64,000 nucleotides of DNA from Mangifera indica (taxonomy: Eukaryota > Streptophyta > Magnoliopsida > Sapindales > Anacardiaceae). The notes under the pieces are model-generated. The model ran no database searches. It was not told the origin of the DNA and saw only the letters and a program-made list of their open reading frames with translations. Shown here in pieces: positions 13,101 through 24,889 of the stretch (position 1 is the first letter of the stretch; each line of letters opens with the position of its first letter). The position numbers and the translations under genes were made by a program. The stretch spans positions 1,860,001 through 1,924,000 of the forward strand of contig NC_058147.1 in assembly GCF_011075055.1 (NCBI RefSeq), in the 5' to 3' direction.

Positions 13101-14094
13101 AAAAGGTTTGATTGAAATTAATTTGTTTTCAGGCCCAGTGGTCAGCCTTGTCTTGATACAAAGGAGTTCAATCTTGTGCGCAACATGTTGATAGCTGCTG
13201 TTGAGGAGCGTTATAGAGATGCAGGTATATTTCTTTTTCACCTGTTTCACTAGTTTCTTTCATTTTATTGATAACATTTTCCTATCAGTGGAATTCTTTT
13301 GTTATGGTCATTATTTTTATTAAACAAGAAACAGCAGGTTTCAGCAATGGTACTAACAAACCCTAGCCTGTTACCTCTTTTGGCCTGTAAATTGGGTGTT
13401 TTCAGTTGAATATTAATTTCATAGGGTTTCCTAGGGAAATTCAAGGCAAAGATCCATAGAAAAGGACACGAGTAGGGATGGCAATGGGATAAGATGGGGT
13501 GGGGTGGGGTCAAATACCTTATTCCTCCGTCCCCTGTGGAGAAAAATCTCTTATACATACTTTTTAAACACAATACAGACATATTAAACAATAAAATTAA
13601 TTAAAATTAAAACCAACCTATTTCAAATATCACAAATAACATATGTTAACTATTTTAATATACAAAAAAAAATCTAAAATTGTAAGAATATGTTAATATT
13701 TTAAATAAAGATATAATATAAAAGGGCGAGGTGGGATGGGGATCCTTCCCTTTTCATTTTCTCATTTCTATTGGAGAAATCACTCTCCATTACTGTTGGG
13801 AAGGGTCAAAGACCCTAAATTCGGATTGAAATGATTATATGTATATATAAAAATATAACTTTTTGCAGTGTAATAATCTGACAGCTGAATTGTAGCCATT
13901 TTGGGCAATTTGCCTTTTTAATGTAGCAAAAAACCATTACGAATGATTGGTTTATTGCATCTAGAGAAACCCCATTTTCCTTTCATTATTGTTGATTTTA
14001 CCCTATTACCAAGAAAGTTTACGTTACTACAGCGCAATGGAGAGACAAGCTTGGTCAACTTCGTGCTAAAAGGAACTTGAGGAAATTCACTTGA
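10181..14094 (+). CDS. BBD1: BBD-type bifunctional nuclease (copy 1)
   Basis: Nine coding exons give 330 aa: 10181-10481, 10757-10927, 11038-11087, 11242-11298, 11397-11462, 11545-11619, 12523-12641, 13133-13224 and 14033-14094. The protein closely follows Arabidopsis BBD1 (about 325 aa). It has a divergent basic N-terminus, an acidic stretch with NENDEDYVNSS, then the DUF151/DNase-RNase domain (about residues 101-262) with VEVRSGADGF, MEDGTGLLLPIIV and DLRPSDAINIAVRCKVPIQV. A UVR-type helix pair closes it (about 290-325, EERYRDAAQWRDKLGQL). The family is described as calcium-dependent nucleases linked to wound and abscisic acid responses. The intron after exon 5 has a GC donor; all others are GT-AG. 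BBD1 versus BBD2 cannot be settled here. Confidence 0.93.
13473..13810. repeat. transposon-derived insertion in BBD intron 8 (copy 1)
   Basis: Starts with TAGGGATGGCAATGGGATAA and GGGGTGGGGTGGGG, runs through ~200 bases of AT-rich DNA, then carries GAGGTGGGATGGGGATCC near its right side. The GGGATGGCAATGGGG-type edge recurs in many plant genomes as a non-autonomous DNA transposon end. The exact termini and target duplication were not resolved. It accounts for part of the unusually long last intron. Copy 2 equivalent: about 47935-48272. Confidence 0.45.
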
Positions 14095-16054
14095 CAGGTG
14101 TGAAGTTCAGTGATTCATTTTTACTCAATTTTGAAATCCAGCTCTACCCAAAATGAAACTAACCAGTTGATTACATATTTGCTTTCTCAGATGCTTCTAG
14201 AGAATTTAACTTGTAAATAGAAAACATTGTGGGATGCAGAATGAGATCGCAAACATATAGCTTAAGTCAGTTGTTTGTCAATCTCTTCCAACCAATATGT
14301 ATGTGGTACATTTGTTAATATATATGTATAGATACACGTCGTAATGTTGAAGTACTTGACATTAGTTGGTTCTGCATATTATTCAGCTGCTTATGCCACA
14401 GCTCATTAGCTGTTCCTTCAACAATGGGTTTCCTGTCCAAATTTCAGTGTGTTTCACTTGACCAGCAACTGTACCAGACTCAAGACTTCTGCTTAATTTT
14501 CATGAATGGTTTAATATATTTCTACAATTGTTATCCACCAATGATTAACACTTTTGTAAGCTTAACAGTTTGACGTCGAGGGTGGGCTTGGCATGGGAAT
14601 ATATGCCAGTTATGGTTATGGCTCTGACCGAGTTGATTATTTTTAGCACTAAAAATATGTCGCATTTCATTTGGCATCAATAGGCATGACACGTAATTTG
14701 TTTCTGCTTGTATAAGTTTTGAAATTTTAGAAGCTCTGAATGGAATTGGTTGGTTCGATCTCATGTAAATGCTTATTGCTCAGCCGATTAGCTGATAGCA
14801 AGGCAGCCATGAGCTAGTGGACTAAACTTTTGATTACATATAAGATTGGATTGGAATTAAGTTTGAGTAAAATTTGTTTAAGCTTAATTTGAATTTAGGC
14901 CAGTCATTTTGAGATAAGTTTGGATTGTTCAATTCTTTGTTGGAAAAACTGTTGAAGGGTTATAGAAGATGAAGGAAAGTTGCTAAAAAAGAAAAAAATT
15001 ATCAAAAAAATAAATTTATTAATAACTGTTTGATGATTTGATTGAATCAAGTTAACTTAATTTGATTTCATATCTGGATTATTCTTCTTTATAGTTGGAT
15101 CATTTCATCTAAATCATAATCTTTAACTATTTAATGATTTGATTTGATCTCAAATTAAGAATACTTTTACTCAAACAGAGGGCATTACCTCCAAATCATG
15201 ACCAAGTCCATTCACATCCCATCTAACCCTAGTCACATGGGATGCTGGGATGCTAGTAGCAAAGTTATTCACTTGTTTTAGGATTTGTCAAAGGTATAAT
15301 TTCAAATCAGGAGTCGAATGGGAAGTATTCAAGTTAGGAAGGCGTCTTTTGAATTCCGGTTCAAGAAACGTGAATCAAAGAGAAACGTGGATACGAAATT
15401 TCAGTTTCCTGGATGGACGGCAAACTCATCCGTGATATGAAACAGTTGGATAAAAGAGACGCCTAAACTTCTGATTACAGGAAAAGAAAAACTGAATTTG
15501 TGAATTCAGAAGAAAACACAAAGTACGAAGCACGCAAAATCCAAAGGAAGAATCCGGTTCAAATTCCCGCCAAATCAATTTCACTTTCACAAGTCGACAC
15601 GCTATATTGCCACGTGGCAGTGTTTTGTAGAAGGACCACCAAAAGATGAACCGCTTGGGAAATTTATTTTTACGCAACCAACAGCTACCTTTTCTTCAGC
15701 AACTAGCCATTTTCTCTTGGAGTTTGCTTCCCCGATAATCATTATTTCTTTGACTTTGATTTCTTATTAATCAATTAAAAAATGATTAATTATCACTACA
15801 ATTCACCATTTCTTTTATTCTTCCGCGGTTACTCCAGTTTACCTTTGTTGTCTGCCTCAACAGATGAGCTGGAGTCCCCCCTTTAATAACGAATCAAAAG
15901 ATCCGAAAAAAAAAGAAAATTTGAGCTCTTAAGAATTGTGTGTGTGTTTTTTTTTTATTACCAATCTGCAATTGCTTTTGACATCTAACTGTAATAAGAA
16001 TTTGGATTCGAATTATCAGCTTGGATCTTGATCTGATCCCATCATTTAGTAGCC
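14095..16054. other. intergenic, BBD to SFH (copy 1)
   Basis: BBD 3' UTR at the left. Then AT-rich DNA with no recognised gene. The right ~450 bases are probably the SFH promoter and leader, with a perfect G-box palindrome at 15609-15618 and pyrimidine-rich stretches near 15830-15950. Confidence 0.55.
15609..15618. promoter_or_regulatory. G-box palindrome GCCACGTGGC (copy 1)
   Basis: Perfect 10-base palindrome with the CACGTG core recognised by plant bHLH and bZIP factors, about 440 bases before the SFH start. Identical in copy 2 at 50071-50080. Function is inferred from the motif alone. Confidence 0.45.
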
Positions 16055-19000
16055 ATGTCCAGCTCTCTTGATCGCTTGGCAAGGCCTTGTGAGTGAACCT
16101 TACTATTCGGTTTTTTTTTTCTATTTCTGTTTCAGATTCTACAATTCTTTGTGAATTCTAGGGTTCTCGATGTGTCGGTTGGTTTTGGAAATTCGATCAT
16201 GTGGAATGCGTGGGCAAAATTTTTTAATTTTAATGAGTAATATTGCAGAATTGGTTGATTCATTTTTGAGATATGTAAGAGATAATGATGAATGGTTATG
16301 AGATCTGATTTGCAGGTTTTGAGGGAGTTTCCAGCAATGACGAAAGAAGAGAGAGGAAATCGGATGTTGAGAATTCTGAGGATGACAGGAAAAGTAGAAT
16401 GGGGAACCTGAAGAAGAAAGCGTTAAAGGCATCTAGTAAATTGAAACCTAATTTTAAGAAAAAGAGTAGGAGGAAAAGTGATGATACAATTTTTGTTTCA
16501 ATTGAGGATGTTCGCAATGTTGAGGAGCTTCAGGCTGTAGATGGATTTCGACAAGCACTTCTGTCCGATGATTTGCTTCCTCCCAGACATGATGATTATC
16601 ACATGTTATTGAGGTGATCAACAAATTGGTTCTTAATCTTAGTTTGCTTGTTTATTTCTTAAATTACCTTGCTTATTTCATTTAGAATATCCAGTTTGAT
16701 TTCTGTTGTGATACTTCTCATACTGCATATCAGTTTTCATTCAATATTATTGTAGCTTGCCTGAATTACTGCAGATTCATATTTGAATATTTCATGCTTT
16801 GCTTTAATCTTTTTAAATTGCAATATCTTAATGTATATATGGACAGCAGGAAAACAGCTGTTTTAGGTTACTCTGAACTTCTGTAAGGTTTCATTCCCTA
16901 GATTTTTATTTTTTTTTTGCAGATTCTTGAAAGCGAGAAAATTCGATATTGAAAAAGCTAGGTACATGTGGGCAAATATGATTCAGTGGAGAAAGGATTT
17001 TGGCACTGATACAGTTTTGGAGGTAATTTATGTAACATTTTGTTTATATTTTCCTCTTTGGCGGCCAGTTTTTCTAATTTGCTATTACCAAGTTTTTCCT
17101 TTATTTTCTCTTTATTTAAAAAAAAAAATGAAAAATGAAGGCCTAAAATTTGCTTCTGATGTAAATATTATTTATTCCAAGACATATTCCTTCTCTTATT
17201 TCAGATCAAATTTTCCTTTTCAGGATTTTGATTTCAGTGAGTTGAATGAAGTTTTACGGCACTACCCTCAAGGTTATCATGGTGTGGATAAGGAGGGAAG
17301 ACCTGTTTACATTGAGAGACTTGGGAAAGTTGATCCGTACAAGCTTACACAAGTCACCACCTTGGATCGGTATGTGAGATACCATGTACAGGAATTTGAA
17401 AAATGTTTTACAGTCAAGTTTCCTGCCTGTTCTGTTGCTGCAAAGAGACATATAGATTCAAGTACGACTATTATAGATGTCCAAGGCGTGGTATGCTGTC
17501 TACTATTTTGAGATTCTTTTTTTTTCTCCAAAGAAAGAGGTTAATGTGTTAAATTTTTCCTGGCACTATTTTATCACAATGCATATAATTTTCTGAGTTG
17601 CTCATTGTATGATCAAAATTTTAGGGCTTAAAAAACCTAACAAAGTCAGCACGTGAACTCATCCAGCGGTTGCAAAAGATTGACAATGACAACTACCCTG
17701 AGGTATGTAATCCAAATTCTCAGTATTCTAAAACTACTTTTGAGGATTAGTTTCTGATGTAAATGTTAGTGAATTCAAATTCAGTTTACTTCCTGTTTAT
17801 TAAATTTAAATGGCATGTCTGCAGACACTTGGCCGAATGTTTATCATTAATGCTGGCTCTGGCTTTAAGCTGCTGTGGAACACAGTGAAATCTTTTCTTG
17901 ATCCTAAAACTACTGCAAAAATACATGTAAGTTTGAGAAATTGTTAAACATTTTTCCTTGCTTAGTGTTAATTAAATAATCAAACTTTTCATGGCTCACA
18001 GCAATTTACTTTATGATCAACTAATTTTTTCTGTTAATACCCTCAGGTTCTTGGTAACAAGTTTCAGAATAAATTACTTGAAATAATCGATGCAAGGTGA
18101 TTGGATTTTTTCAGTTGTTATTACACTAGTCATATTCATTCCTTTTTAATTTTCTATACATTTAATGTATATTGGAACTTGTCTAGTGAGTTGCCAGAGT
18201 TTCTTGGTGGTGACTGTAACTGTGCTGATAAGGGAGGTTGTATGAGATCTAATAAGGGGCCTTGGAATGATCCAAATATATTAAAGGTTTGATGCTTAAT
18301 TTGAAATTGTTGAATGTTGATATTATTGCAATTGGACCTCTTGCAAAATGTTTATTCATCTGCATGCAGATGGTCCTTAGCGGTGAAGCATTATGTTCTA
18401 GACAAATAGTGACTGTTTTGAATGGTGAGGGCAGGGTAATTGCTTGTGATAAGCCACGGTTTTCAATGGTATGGTCACGGGACCATTTTTCATTGTTTAT
18501 AGCATAGAAGTCAGCTTAATCTTTAAACTTTCAAAATCCAGTCCTATTCCTCTAATGCATACTTTTTTAATTTATTGCATCAGATTAAAGGTAGTGATAC
18601 ATCTACTGCAGAGTCCGGATCTGAAGTGGAAGAAATTGCTTCACCTAAACCAACATCAAGCTCCCTGGTTCCCAAGTTGACTCCTGTCTCTGAAGAAGTA
18701 AGTTGTTTTGTAATTGATATGATTAACCATAAAAAGAGCTTAATTAATTAGATGGATGTAAAGATGAAGTTGATGAGTATGTTTGGTTTTATTTTTATGA
18801 GCATGTTAAAGAGTGGATATCTTTTACTTGATTGCAGCCAATTCTACTGTCATATTGTACTTCTGTCAGATGTTCTATTTTTGTTTTATATGGTTGTACA
18901 ATCAACATCTGGCCTGTAGTCAATCAATGGTTGATGACATGCTGCCATTTGTTAGCAAAGGGTCTTTTCCTATCCTGTCCTTTCGACATGACCATAATTA

Positions 19001-20545
19001 AATTACAATCTGATTGTTATGACGTGGCCATCTTGTGTACCAACAAATATTGCCTAATTTTTGTTGCATAGCATGTTAATGGCTCATTTCTCATCTACGG
19101 ACGAATTAATTTCCAATAATTACCCAAATGTCAAACAGCAAACGATATTTTAGACCTTTTGATTTGAAAAGTTCCTTTCAACATTTTTCTGACTTATTTT
19201 TCCTGTGTACATTCCTGTACTAAAACCTCATGTTTGTTGCCATTAGCTGATAGGGAATGGATTTCTCTTTTAACAAAGTCAATAATGCTTTCATGTTTAT
19301 ATAGCCTAGGGTGGTTGGTAAGGCAAGCAGTGCAGGTGGCTTCTCTGAGTACGATGAATATGTACCTGTTATTGACAAGACTGTGGATGTGGGTTGGAAG
19401 AAACAAGTGTCTCAAAATCCATATAATTCTTCCCAAGGTTAGATAGCTTAATTGCATTAGAAGCATATTTTAATTAGAAATTGAAGGTGATTTTATTGTA
19501 TCTGCTATTATTTCTGTTGATCTGATATAGAACTAATGGAGTGCAATCCATCACAGGTTCACAACTTTTGTTAAGAGTAGAAAGAGGCCCACAGGGAACC
19601 TGTGCTCATATATGGGCGATGGTGCTTGCCTTCTTCACAAGCCTTATTAGCCTTGTCTATTCCTGGGCATTTAGAGTGAATGAGCAAGTATCTGTGTCTA
19701 ATTCTGTCCAAAGCAGAACTGAGTTGCCTGTTAATCCAATGCCTGAGGAGGCATTCCATACCCCTTCAGCCATGCTCAGGTTTAATGAAAATATCCTCTC
19801 CACTGTTTTCCGTAGGCTGGATCAGCTTGAGGAGAAATTTAACGCACTGCAGGAAAAGCCATACCAGATGCCTTGTGAGAAAGAGGAATTATTGAATGTT
19901 GCTGTCTATCGTGTAGACGCATTAGAATCAGAGCTAATTGCTACAAAAAAGGTAATTATTTTTATTTTATAAATTTGTTAGATGCGGGATTTTGAAGATC
20001 TGCTATTTTGTCTTGGCCTATTTCATTGGACATTGAGCTTATTGCACCCATTGCTTTAGAGCCCAGATGAATTTGGGTTGCTAATTTGTGCTGACTACTT
20101 GGATTGGTTTAATAATTTTAATTTTGGACGCTCTTTCAAGTTTTGCACTCTGCAATTCTGCTTGTGCTTTGAAGTGCCCTTTAATACATGTTCAGATGGC
20201 TAATTGCTCTGCAAATACACTTTCCATTTTTAAACATGGAAATTTTAATAGGTGGTTTCTGAATACACTCAAAAGAGCGAAGCAGTTGTTATACTTCCTG
20301 GCAGTGGTGTTATGTTTTGTTTGTATTGCAGTATCAGTATATGAACTTATGTGCTTCTATGTGAGCAGGCTCTCTTTGAAGCTTTAATGAGGCAAGATGA
20401 ACTGCTTGCATACGTAGAGAGTCAGAGAACAAAGATGCGAGTAAGGCTTCCATCAAGATTTGAAAAATGACAAGCATTTCAAATTTACTTGTTTAATGAT
20501 TTTCTCACTCCCCAGGTGAAGTCGAAAAAGAAGTTTTGCTTTTGA
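16055..20545 (+). CDS. Sec14-nodulin (SFH-type) phosphatidylinositol transfer protein (copy 1)
   Basis: Fourteen coding exons give 623 aa: 16055-16088, 16316-16613, 16923-17022, 17224-17490, 17625-17702, 17825-17926, 18047-18096, 18187-18286, 18370-18468, 18584-18697, 19305-19437, 19557-19951, 20369-20440 and 20516-20545. The N-terminus ([15 protein letters not shown]) matches Arabidopsis SFH proteins such as SFH8. CRAL-TRIO-N covers about 85-140 ([26 protein letters not shown]). The Sec14 lipid-binding domain covers about 145-330 ([43 protein letters not shown]). Then come a Ser-rich linker, a hydrophobic stretch near 477-497 and a coiled-coil nodulin-like region (about 530-610). The Lys-rich end (VKSKKKFCF) fits phosphoinositide binding. 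The family exchanges phosphatidylinositol and phosphatidylcholine and shapes phosphoinositide signalling at membranes. All introns are GT-AG. Confidence 0.94.
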
Positions 20546-22581
20546 AGTTGAAGAAGAGATTTCTCTATAGGGGACGATATGTTGGCGTCACTTCATTTGC
20601 ACGCTCTTATATTTTACATGAATGGTTGATTTTTACCACAATGTTTATCACATATCATGGGTTTTTAATGACACGTTTCGAGACTGCTGATGCCTGAAGT
20701 TTGCGTACCGATGAGAATGTCGACAGAAGCTTTCCTTGGTGAGGCAGCTGATTATTGTAATTCAGATGAAAATACTTGGAAAAATGGTCATTTTCAATTT
20801 ATTTGAAGACTTGTACCGTAGATGGTAAAAATTTATAGAATTTTATCTCGGGAAGATTCTGCACACGTAATGTCATCAAGTAAAAGAAAAGAAAATATGT
20901 TTTTTCGTCAATACGGCGGAATTCTACTCAAGCGGGGGAAAAAAAAAACAGAGGCAAAAGCACAAAAACAGAAGAAAAAGTAGCTTTCAGCTTATAAATG
21001 CAAACATCCAAATTTATATAATATAAAATAAATTAATTTATGTTAAGATTTAATTTATTGTATTTATATATCACTTATTTATAAATATATTAATTTATTA
21101 TTATATCACTCACTTATAAATATTTTATTTGTCGTTAATGCTTAATATCAAGATCAAATTAGATTATAGAAATTGAAACTCATATTATATAAAACTAATT
21201 TGATGTAACATTTTTCAATTCTAATAAAGAGAGGATTCTTTGATAGAAATGGAAAAAGGACAAGGATAAAAAATATTTTCACAATCGAGAACAGGAATAT
21301 ATATGTTCCCATCCAGCTATCCTTATATTTTTATATTAATATATTTGTTTAAAATACTAATATATTTTTATTATTTTAGGTTATTTATATTTTTTAAATT
21401 TATTTAAGTTTTTATAACAAATATTAAAGTGATTAATATATTATATTTAAAATACTATATTGGTTCTAATTTTACTTAATTGTGTTATTTAATATATTTA
21501 TGTTGTATTTAAAAGATATAAAAAAAAATTTTTTTTCCATGAATATGAAAATAGATTTTTCCCTGTATAGACAGCGTAGAAATGAAAAAAAAAAAATTAT
21601 GAGAAAGAGATAAAGATTCTTTATTATTTTTATAATAGAGATAAGTCAAAGATAGAGATTGATTTTCTATACAAAAATAGGGATGGAGATTGAGTTCTTT
21701 CTCCTTTCTTTTTTATTATCACTCTTATTTGTATATCATTTATTTATATTAATTTTATTAAATATGAAATTTTACAATATAAATTTGAATAGGATTGGTC
21801 TGAAGTTAGTTTAGTATTTCATTTGAATAAGTTGAAATTAAGTCGAAGAAGAAATCATTTGTTGAGTTAAATAGAGTTCGCGTTGTCTGTGGTTTTTTTT
21901 CCTTTGATTATTATTATTATCTTTTTGGCTATTTTTCTATTTCTTCCTCAATTATTCTTCTCTTCTGATTTTTTTTTTTTGGCAGTTATTCCCCGTATCC
22001 GATATTACTATCCACCAGATTGAGCCGCATTCTAGACTTGCCATGTGCTTGAGTTAGATGGCTCGTGTACATACCTAATTTTATGTATACACAAGAAACG
22101 AAGGGCGATTAAGGGTATTTAGGTAAATCAGTTATCATATCGGTTGAGTGATGAAGGCAAATTCACTCCTTTCACCTTTTGTGGATATACGGTAAACATA
22201 TAGTTACGTATATATTTATATATATTATTATATAATTAAATATTATTTTATTATATAATAAAATTATATATATATATATATAGAGGCTCAAAATTGATAG
22301 ATTTTATTGAAAAATGAAATCTACTCGGTTTCCCCCTGCTTTTTCCTTCGTCCGGAAAACGAGTTTGCAGTTTGGCGCTCTAATTCTATCGCCGCTCTCA
22401 TTCATTTCTTCAGGTTCTCCTGTCAAATTTCTCTTGCTTTATTAAAAGAAATTTAGATTCCATTGACGAGTTAAATGAGTTATAATTTTCAGTAATTCGA
22501 TTTCTCTGAGCTTTTCCATTGTATGTTTAAGCGTAATCGTAGAAAGATAATTGGATCTGGCATGGTTTCAGCGATATACAG
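20546..22581. other. intergenic, SFH to DHFR (copy 1)
   Basis: SFH 3' UTR at the left. Then AT-rich low-complexity DNA (21000-21850) with AT hairpin fragments and A/T homopolymers. Around 22300-22410 lies a probable DHFR leader exon ending TCTTCAG before GTTCTC. It contains an ATG frame (from 22313) that cannot be joined in frame to the DHFR exons. Confidence 0.5.
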
Positions 22582-23356
22582 ATGGTGATGCAATACTGTG
22601 CTTTTAGTAACCGACAATTTTCAAAGGTTTCTTTTATGGCCTCTACTCCTAAGCTGATACCGAAATTTGTAATAACAGATAAATTTTAACATGAAGTTTG
22701 TTTCTCATAATTATTTTTCTTTTCTTTTATTTACTCAAATATTTTCTGTCTCTAATTTCTGTTATGATAATTTTTATGATAATCACTTTTCAGGTTCTAC
22801 TTGGTTATTTTGATTGTGGCTTCCACAGTCTTGCAATCGTGTCTCCACTGCCCGGCCTAAGGTTTTATTCCAAGGCCTGTGCCAACCTTAAGAGGCCATC
22901 TAATGACAATACAACCGTGCATCCACCATTACCGAGGAGGACTTACCAAGTTGTGGTGGCTGCAACACGTGATATGGGCATTGGAAAGGATGGGAAGTTA
23001 CCCTGGAGATTGCCTTCTGACCTCAAATTCTTCAAGGAGCTTACGGTGACTACATCAGATCCTGGGAAGAAAAACGCTATAGTTATGGGTAGGAAGACAT
23101 GGGAAAGCATTCCCCTTCAGTATCGGCCTCTACCTGGTCGATTGAATGTTGTGCTGACTCGTTCTGGGAGATTCGATACTGCATCTGCTGAAGATGTTGT
23201 AAAATGTGGAAGCATTCGTTCGGCTTTGGAATTGTTGGCAGAAGCTCCTTATTGTTTGTCGATAGAGAAGGTGTTTGTTATAGGTGGCGGCCAGATATTA
23301 AGGTGGATTACCTCACCAACCCCACACACCACACCCACCCACCCCCACACAAACAC

Positions 23357-23389
<33 letters not shown>

Positions 23390-23683
23390 TTTTTTCCCTG
23401 TTTTACTGTAAGTAAAATGTTACGATTTGTATGTGAAAATATGTATGCTGATGTTTCCTGATGCAGGGAAGCACTAAATGCGCCAGGGTGTGATGCCATC
23501 CACATTACCGAGATTGAGAATAGCATTGAATGTGATACCTTCATTCCTGCTATTGATCTTTCTGAGTTTCAGCCACGGTATTCATCTCAACCATTTGTGG
23601 AAAATAACATTCGGTTTTCTTTTGTTACTTATGTTCGTGTGAGAAATCTTGCTAATGGAGATCTCATTGTAAAAAAATTGTGA
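22582..23683 (+). CDS. dihydrofolate reductase, thymidylate synthase domain lost (copy 1)
   Basis: Three coding exons join in frame (22582-22626, 22794-23302, 23467-23683), giving 256 aa. Residues 16-64 (including SLAIVSPLPGLRFYSK) look like an organelle-targeting leader. The DHFR domain follows (about 65-245) with YQVVVAATRDMGIGKDGKLP, NAIVMGRKTWESIP, RLNVVLTRSG, VFVIGGGQILREAL and CDAIHITEI. It reduces dihydrofolate with NADPH. Plant DHFR is normally fused to thymidylate synthase in a protein of about 520-565 aa. Here the frame ends in TGA about 17 residues past YVRVRNL, in the linker, and no TS core follows. Only the last TS exon remains at 24232-24336. The start exon is a model: its ATG follows a good acceptor and joins in phase. 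The poly-C tract lies in the second intron. Confidence 0.8.
23358..23389 (+). repeat. poly-C homopolymer, 32 nt, in DHFR intron (copy 1)
   Basis: Uninterrupted C32 preceded by a C/A-rich stretch (CCACACCCACCC) and followed by T7, within the 164-nt intron 23303-23466. Copy 2 has C24. The complementary strand is G32 and could form a G-quadruplex. The length is prone both to slippage and to sequencing error. Confidence 0.97.
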
Positions 23684-24231
23684 AGAACATTGAAACATTG
23701 AGTTTCAACTGTTAATGAAATGGTGTGTTTCATTCAAAATACTAAAAGTTGAAAAATAAAGGGAGTATTTTTGTTTAGTGAAAAGAACTTTTAATGTTAA
23801 ATTGCTTTTTTTAATTCTTTCAAAGGAAAATTATATTAGTTGGTGAAGAGAAAAAGTTTCATTAGTCAACAGCAAAGAATAACATTGCCCCTCCCAGCTT
23901 TTACAAGAGCATATATAGCTTTCAGAGGAAGCTCCTCAGTATAAGCCCCTCATTGCTAGAGGTGCTAAACATCCACTTTAATTGTTGGGAAAACAGTCAT
24001 ACCACTGAGAGTTTCTTCCAAGGTTAATTGCGCTTTGTGTATGGTATTTGTTTTAACAGAACTAAAATATGGTAAGCTATTGTACTGGAAAAAGCACTTG
24101 AAATGAAATTATAGTTTATCCCGATGTGATGGGCTATTGAATTTAAATTTTTCCTTTATGCTGCTATCATATTGCAGAACAGAGAATTTCTCTTCTTTCC
24201 CTTTCTTTAACTTGTGCAATTTGTGCTGCAG

Positions 24232-24336
24232 ATTTTGAGGATTAATACAGAGAAGGACACAGTTTCATTTGTGGCATCTGATTTTGAACTAATTGGTTAT
24301 TATCCTCACAAGATAGAGATGAATATGGCTGCCTAG
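24232..24336 (+). pseudogene. orphan C-terminal exon of thymidylate synthase (copy 1)
   Basis: After an acceptor (GTGCTGCAG) a 34-codon frame reads ILRINTEKDTV, then FVASDFELIGYYPHKIEM and ends in TAG. This matches the last ~34 residues of plant DHFR-TS (ILKINPEKKDI... FVASDFELIGYDPH). The exons for the TS active site, including the catalytic-cysteine region, are absent from the 550 bases between it and the DHFR stop. It shows that the neighbouring DHFR gene descends from a full DHFR-TS by internal deletion. It may be dead exon or 3' UTR. Confidence 0.85.
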
Positions 24337-24778
24337 AGTTTTCAAAATATAGGGGAAAAACGCATATTAGCTATTAATATATTTCATCTGCATCTTTCTT
24401 CTTTTTCTAGCTGATCTTTTATCCCTGTATATATAATATTTAATTTCAACTTTTACATAACACAAGCCTGAATGACATTATAGTCCCACTTCACCTTTGA
24501 AGAAGATTTTTATCAGGAATCTCTGCAGGGGTTTGGTTGCGTGATTCAGAGAATTCGTGAGAATATGATGAAACATTCCATAAGGATGCTCAATCTAATT
24601 GACCCTAACCAGAACAAACTAACAGTTATGGAAACTGGAATTCCTGAAGAACTCATGCTGAACTATGGCCCTCTCAGCCTTTTCACTGTATTGCTGATGC
24701 AGCCTTTATTTGCAGGAAACTGATACACCTTGAAGAGCAACTTCTGCATTTGCGCTTCATATTAGCTCAACAGTAACT
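24337..24778. other. spacer downstream of TS exon (copy 1)
   Basis: A 60-codon frame (24541-24723) was looked at on both strands and not recognised. The right part is a duplicated piece of the AAA-ATPase pseudogene end. Confidence 0.4.
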
Positions 24779-24889
24779 TCAGTTGGTGTTGCCTGGTTTT
24801 GCAGGAAACAAATTAAGCCCTTGAAGAGCAACTTCAGCATCTGCACCTTTCATTAGCTCACCAGTAACTTCAGCTGGTGTTGCCTTCCT
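24712..24889. repeat. imperfect 89-bp tandem duplication (copy 1)
   Basis: Two units starting GCAGGAAAC at 24712 and 24801 share GAAGAGCAACTTC, TTAGCTCA and AGTAACTTCAG in order. The second unit is the C-terminal coding end of the AAA-ATPase pseudogene, so the duplication extended that end. Copy 2: 59168-59345. Confidence 0.75.

Noticed and set aside
22313..22415. Transit-peptide-like frame MKSTRFPPAFSFVRKT as the DHFR start
   Set aside because: It ends at a plausible donor but in the wrong phase. Joining it to the next exon or to the DHFR exon gives a stop codon. The ATG at 22582 joins in phase.
22698..23411. 237-aa frame starting MFLIIIFLFFYLLKYF and ending in a polyproline run
   Set aside because: The hydrophobic start is translated intron upstream of the acceptor at 22793. 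The polyproline tail is the poly-C intron after the donor at 23303. The real exon is 22794-23302.
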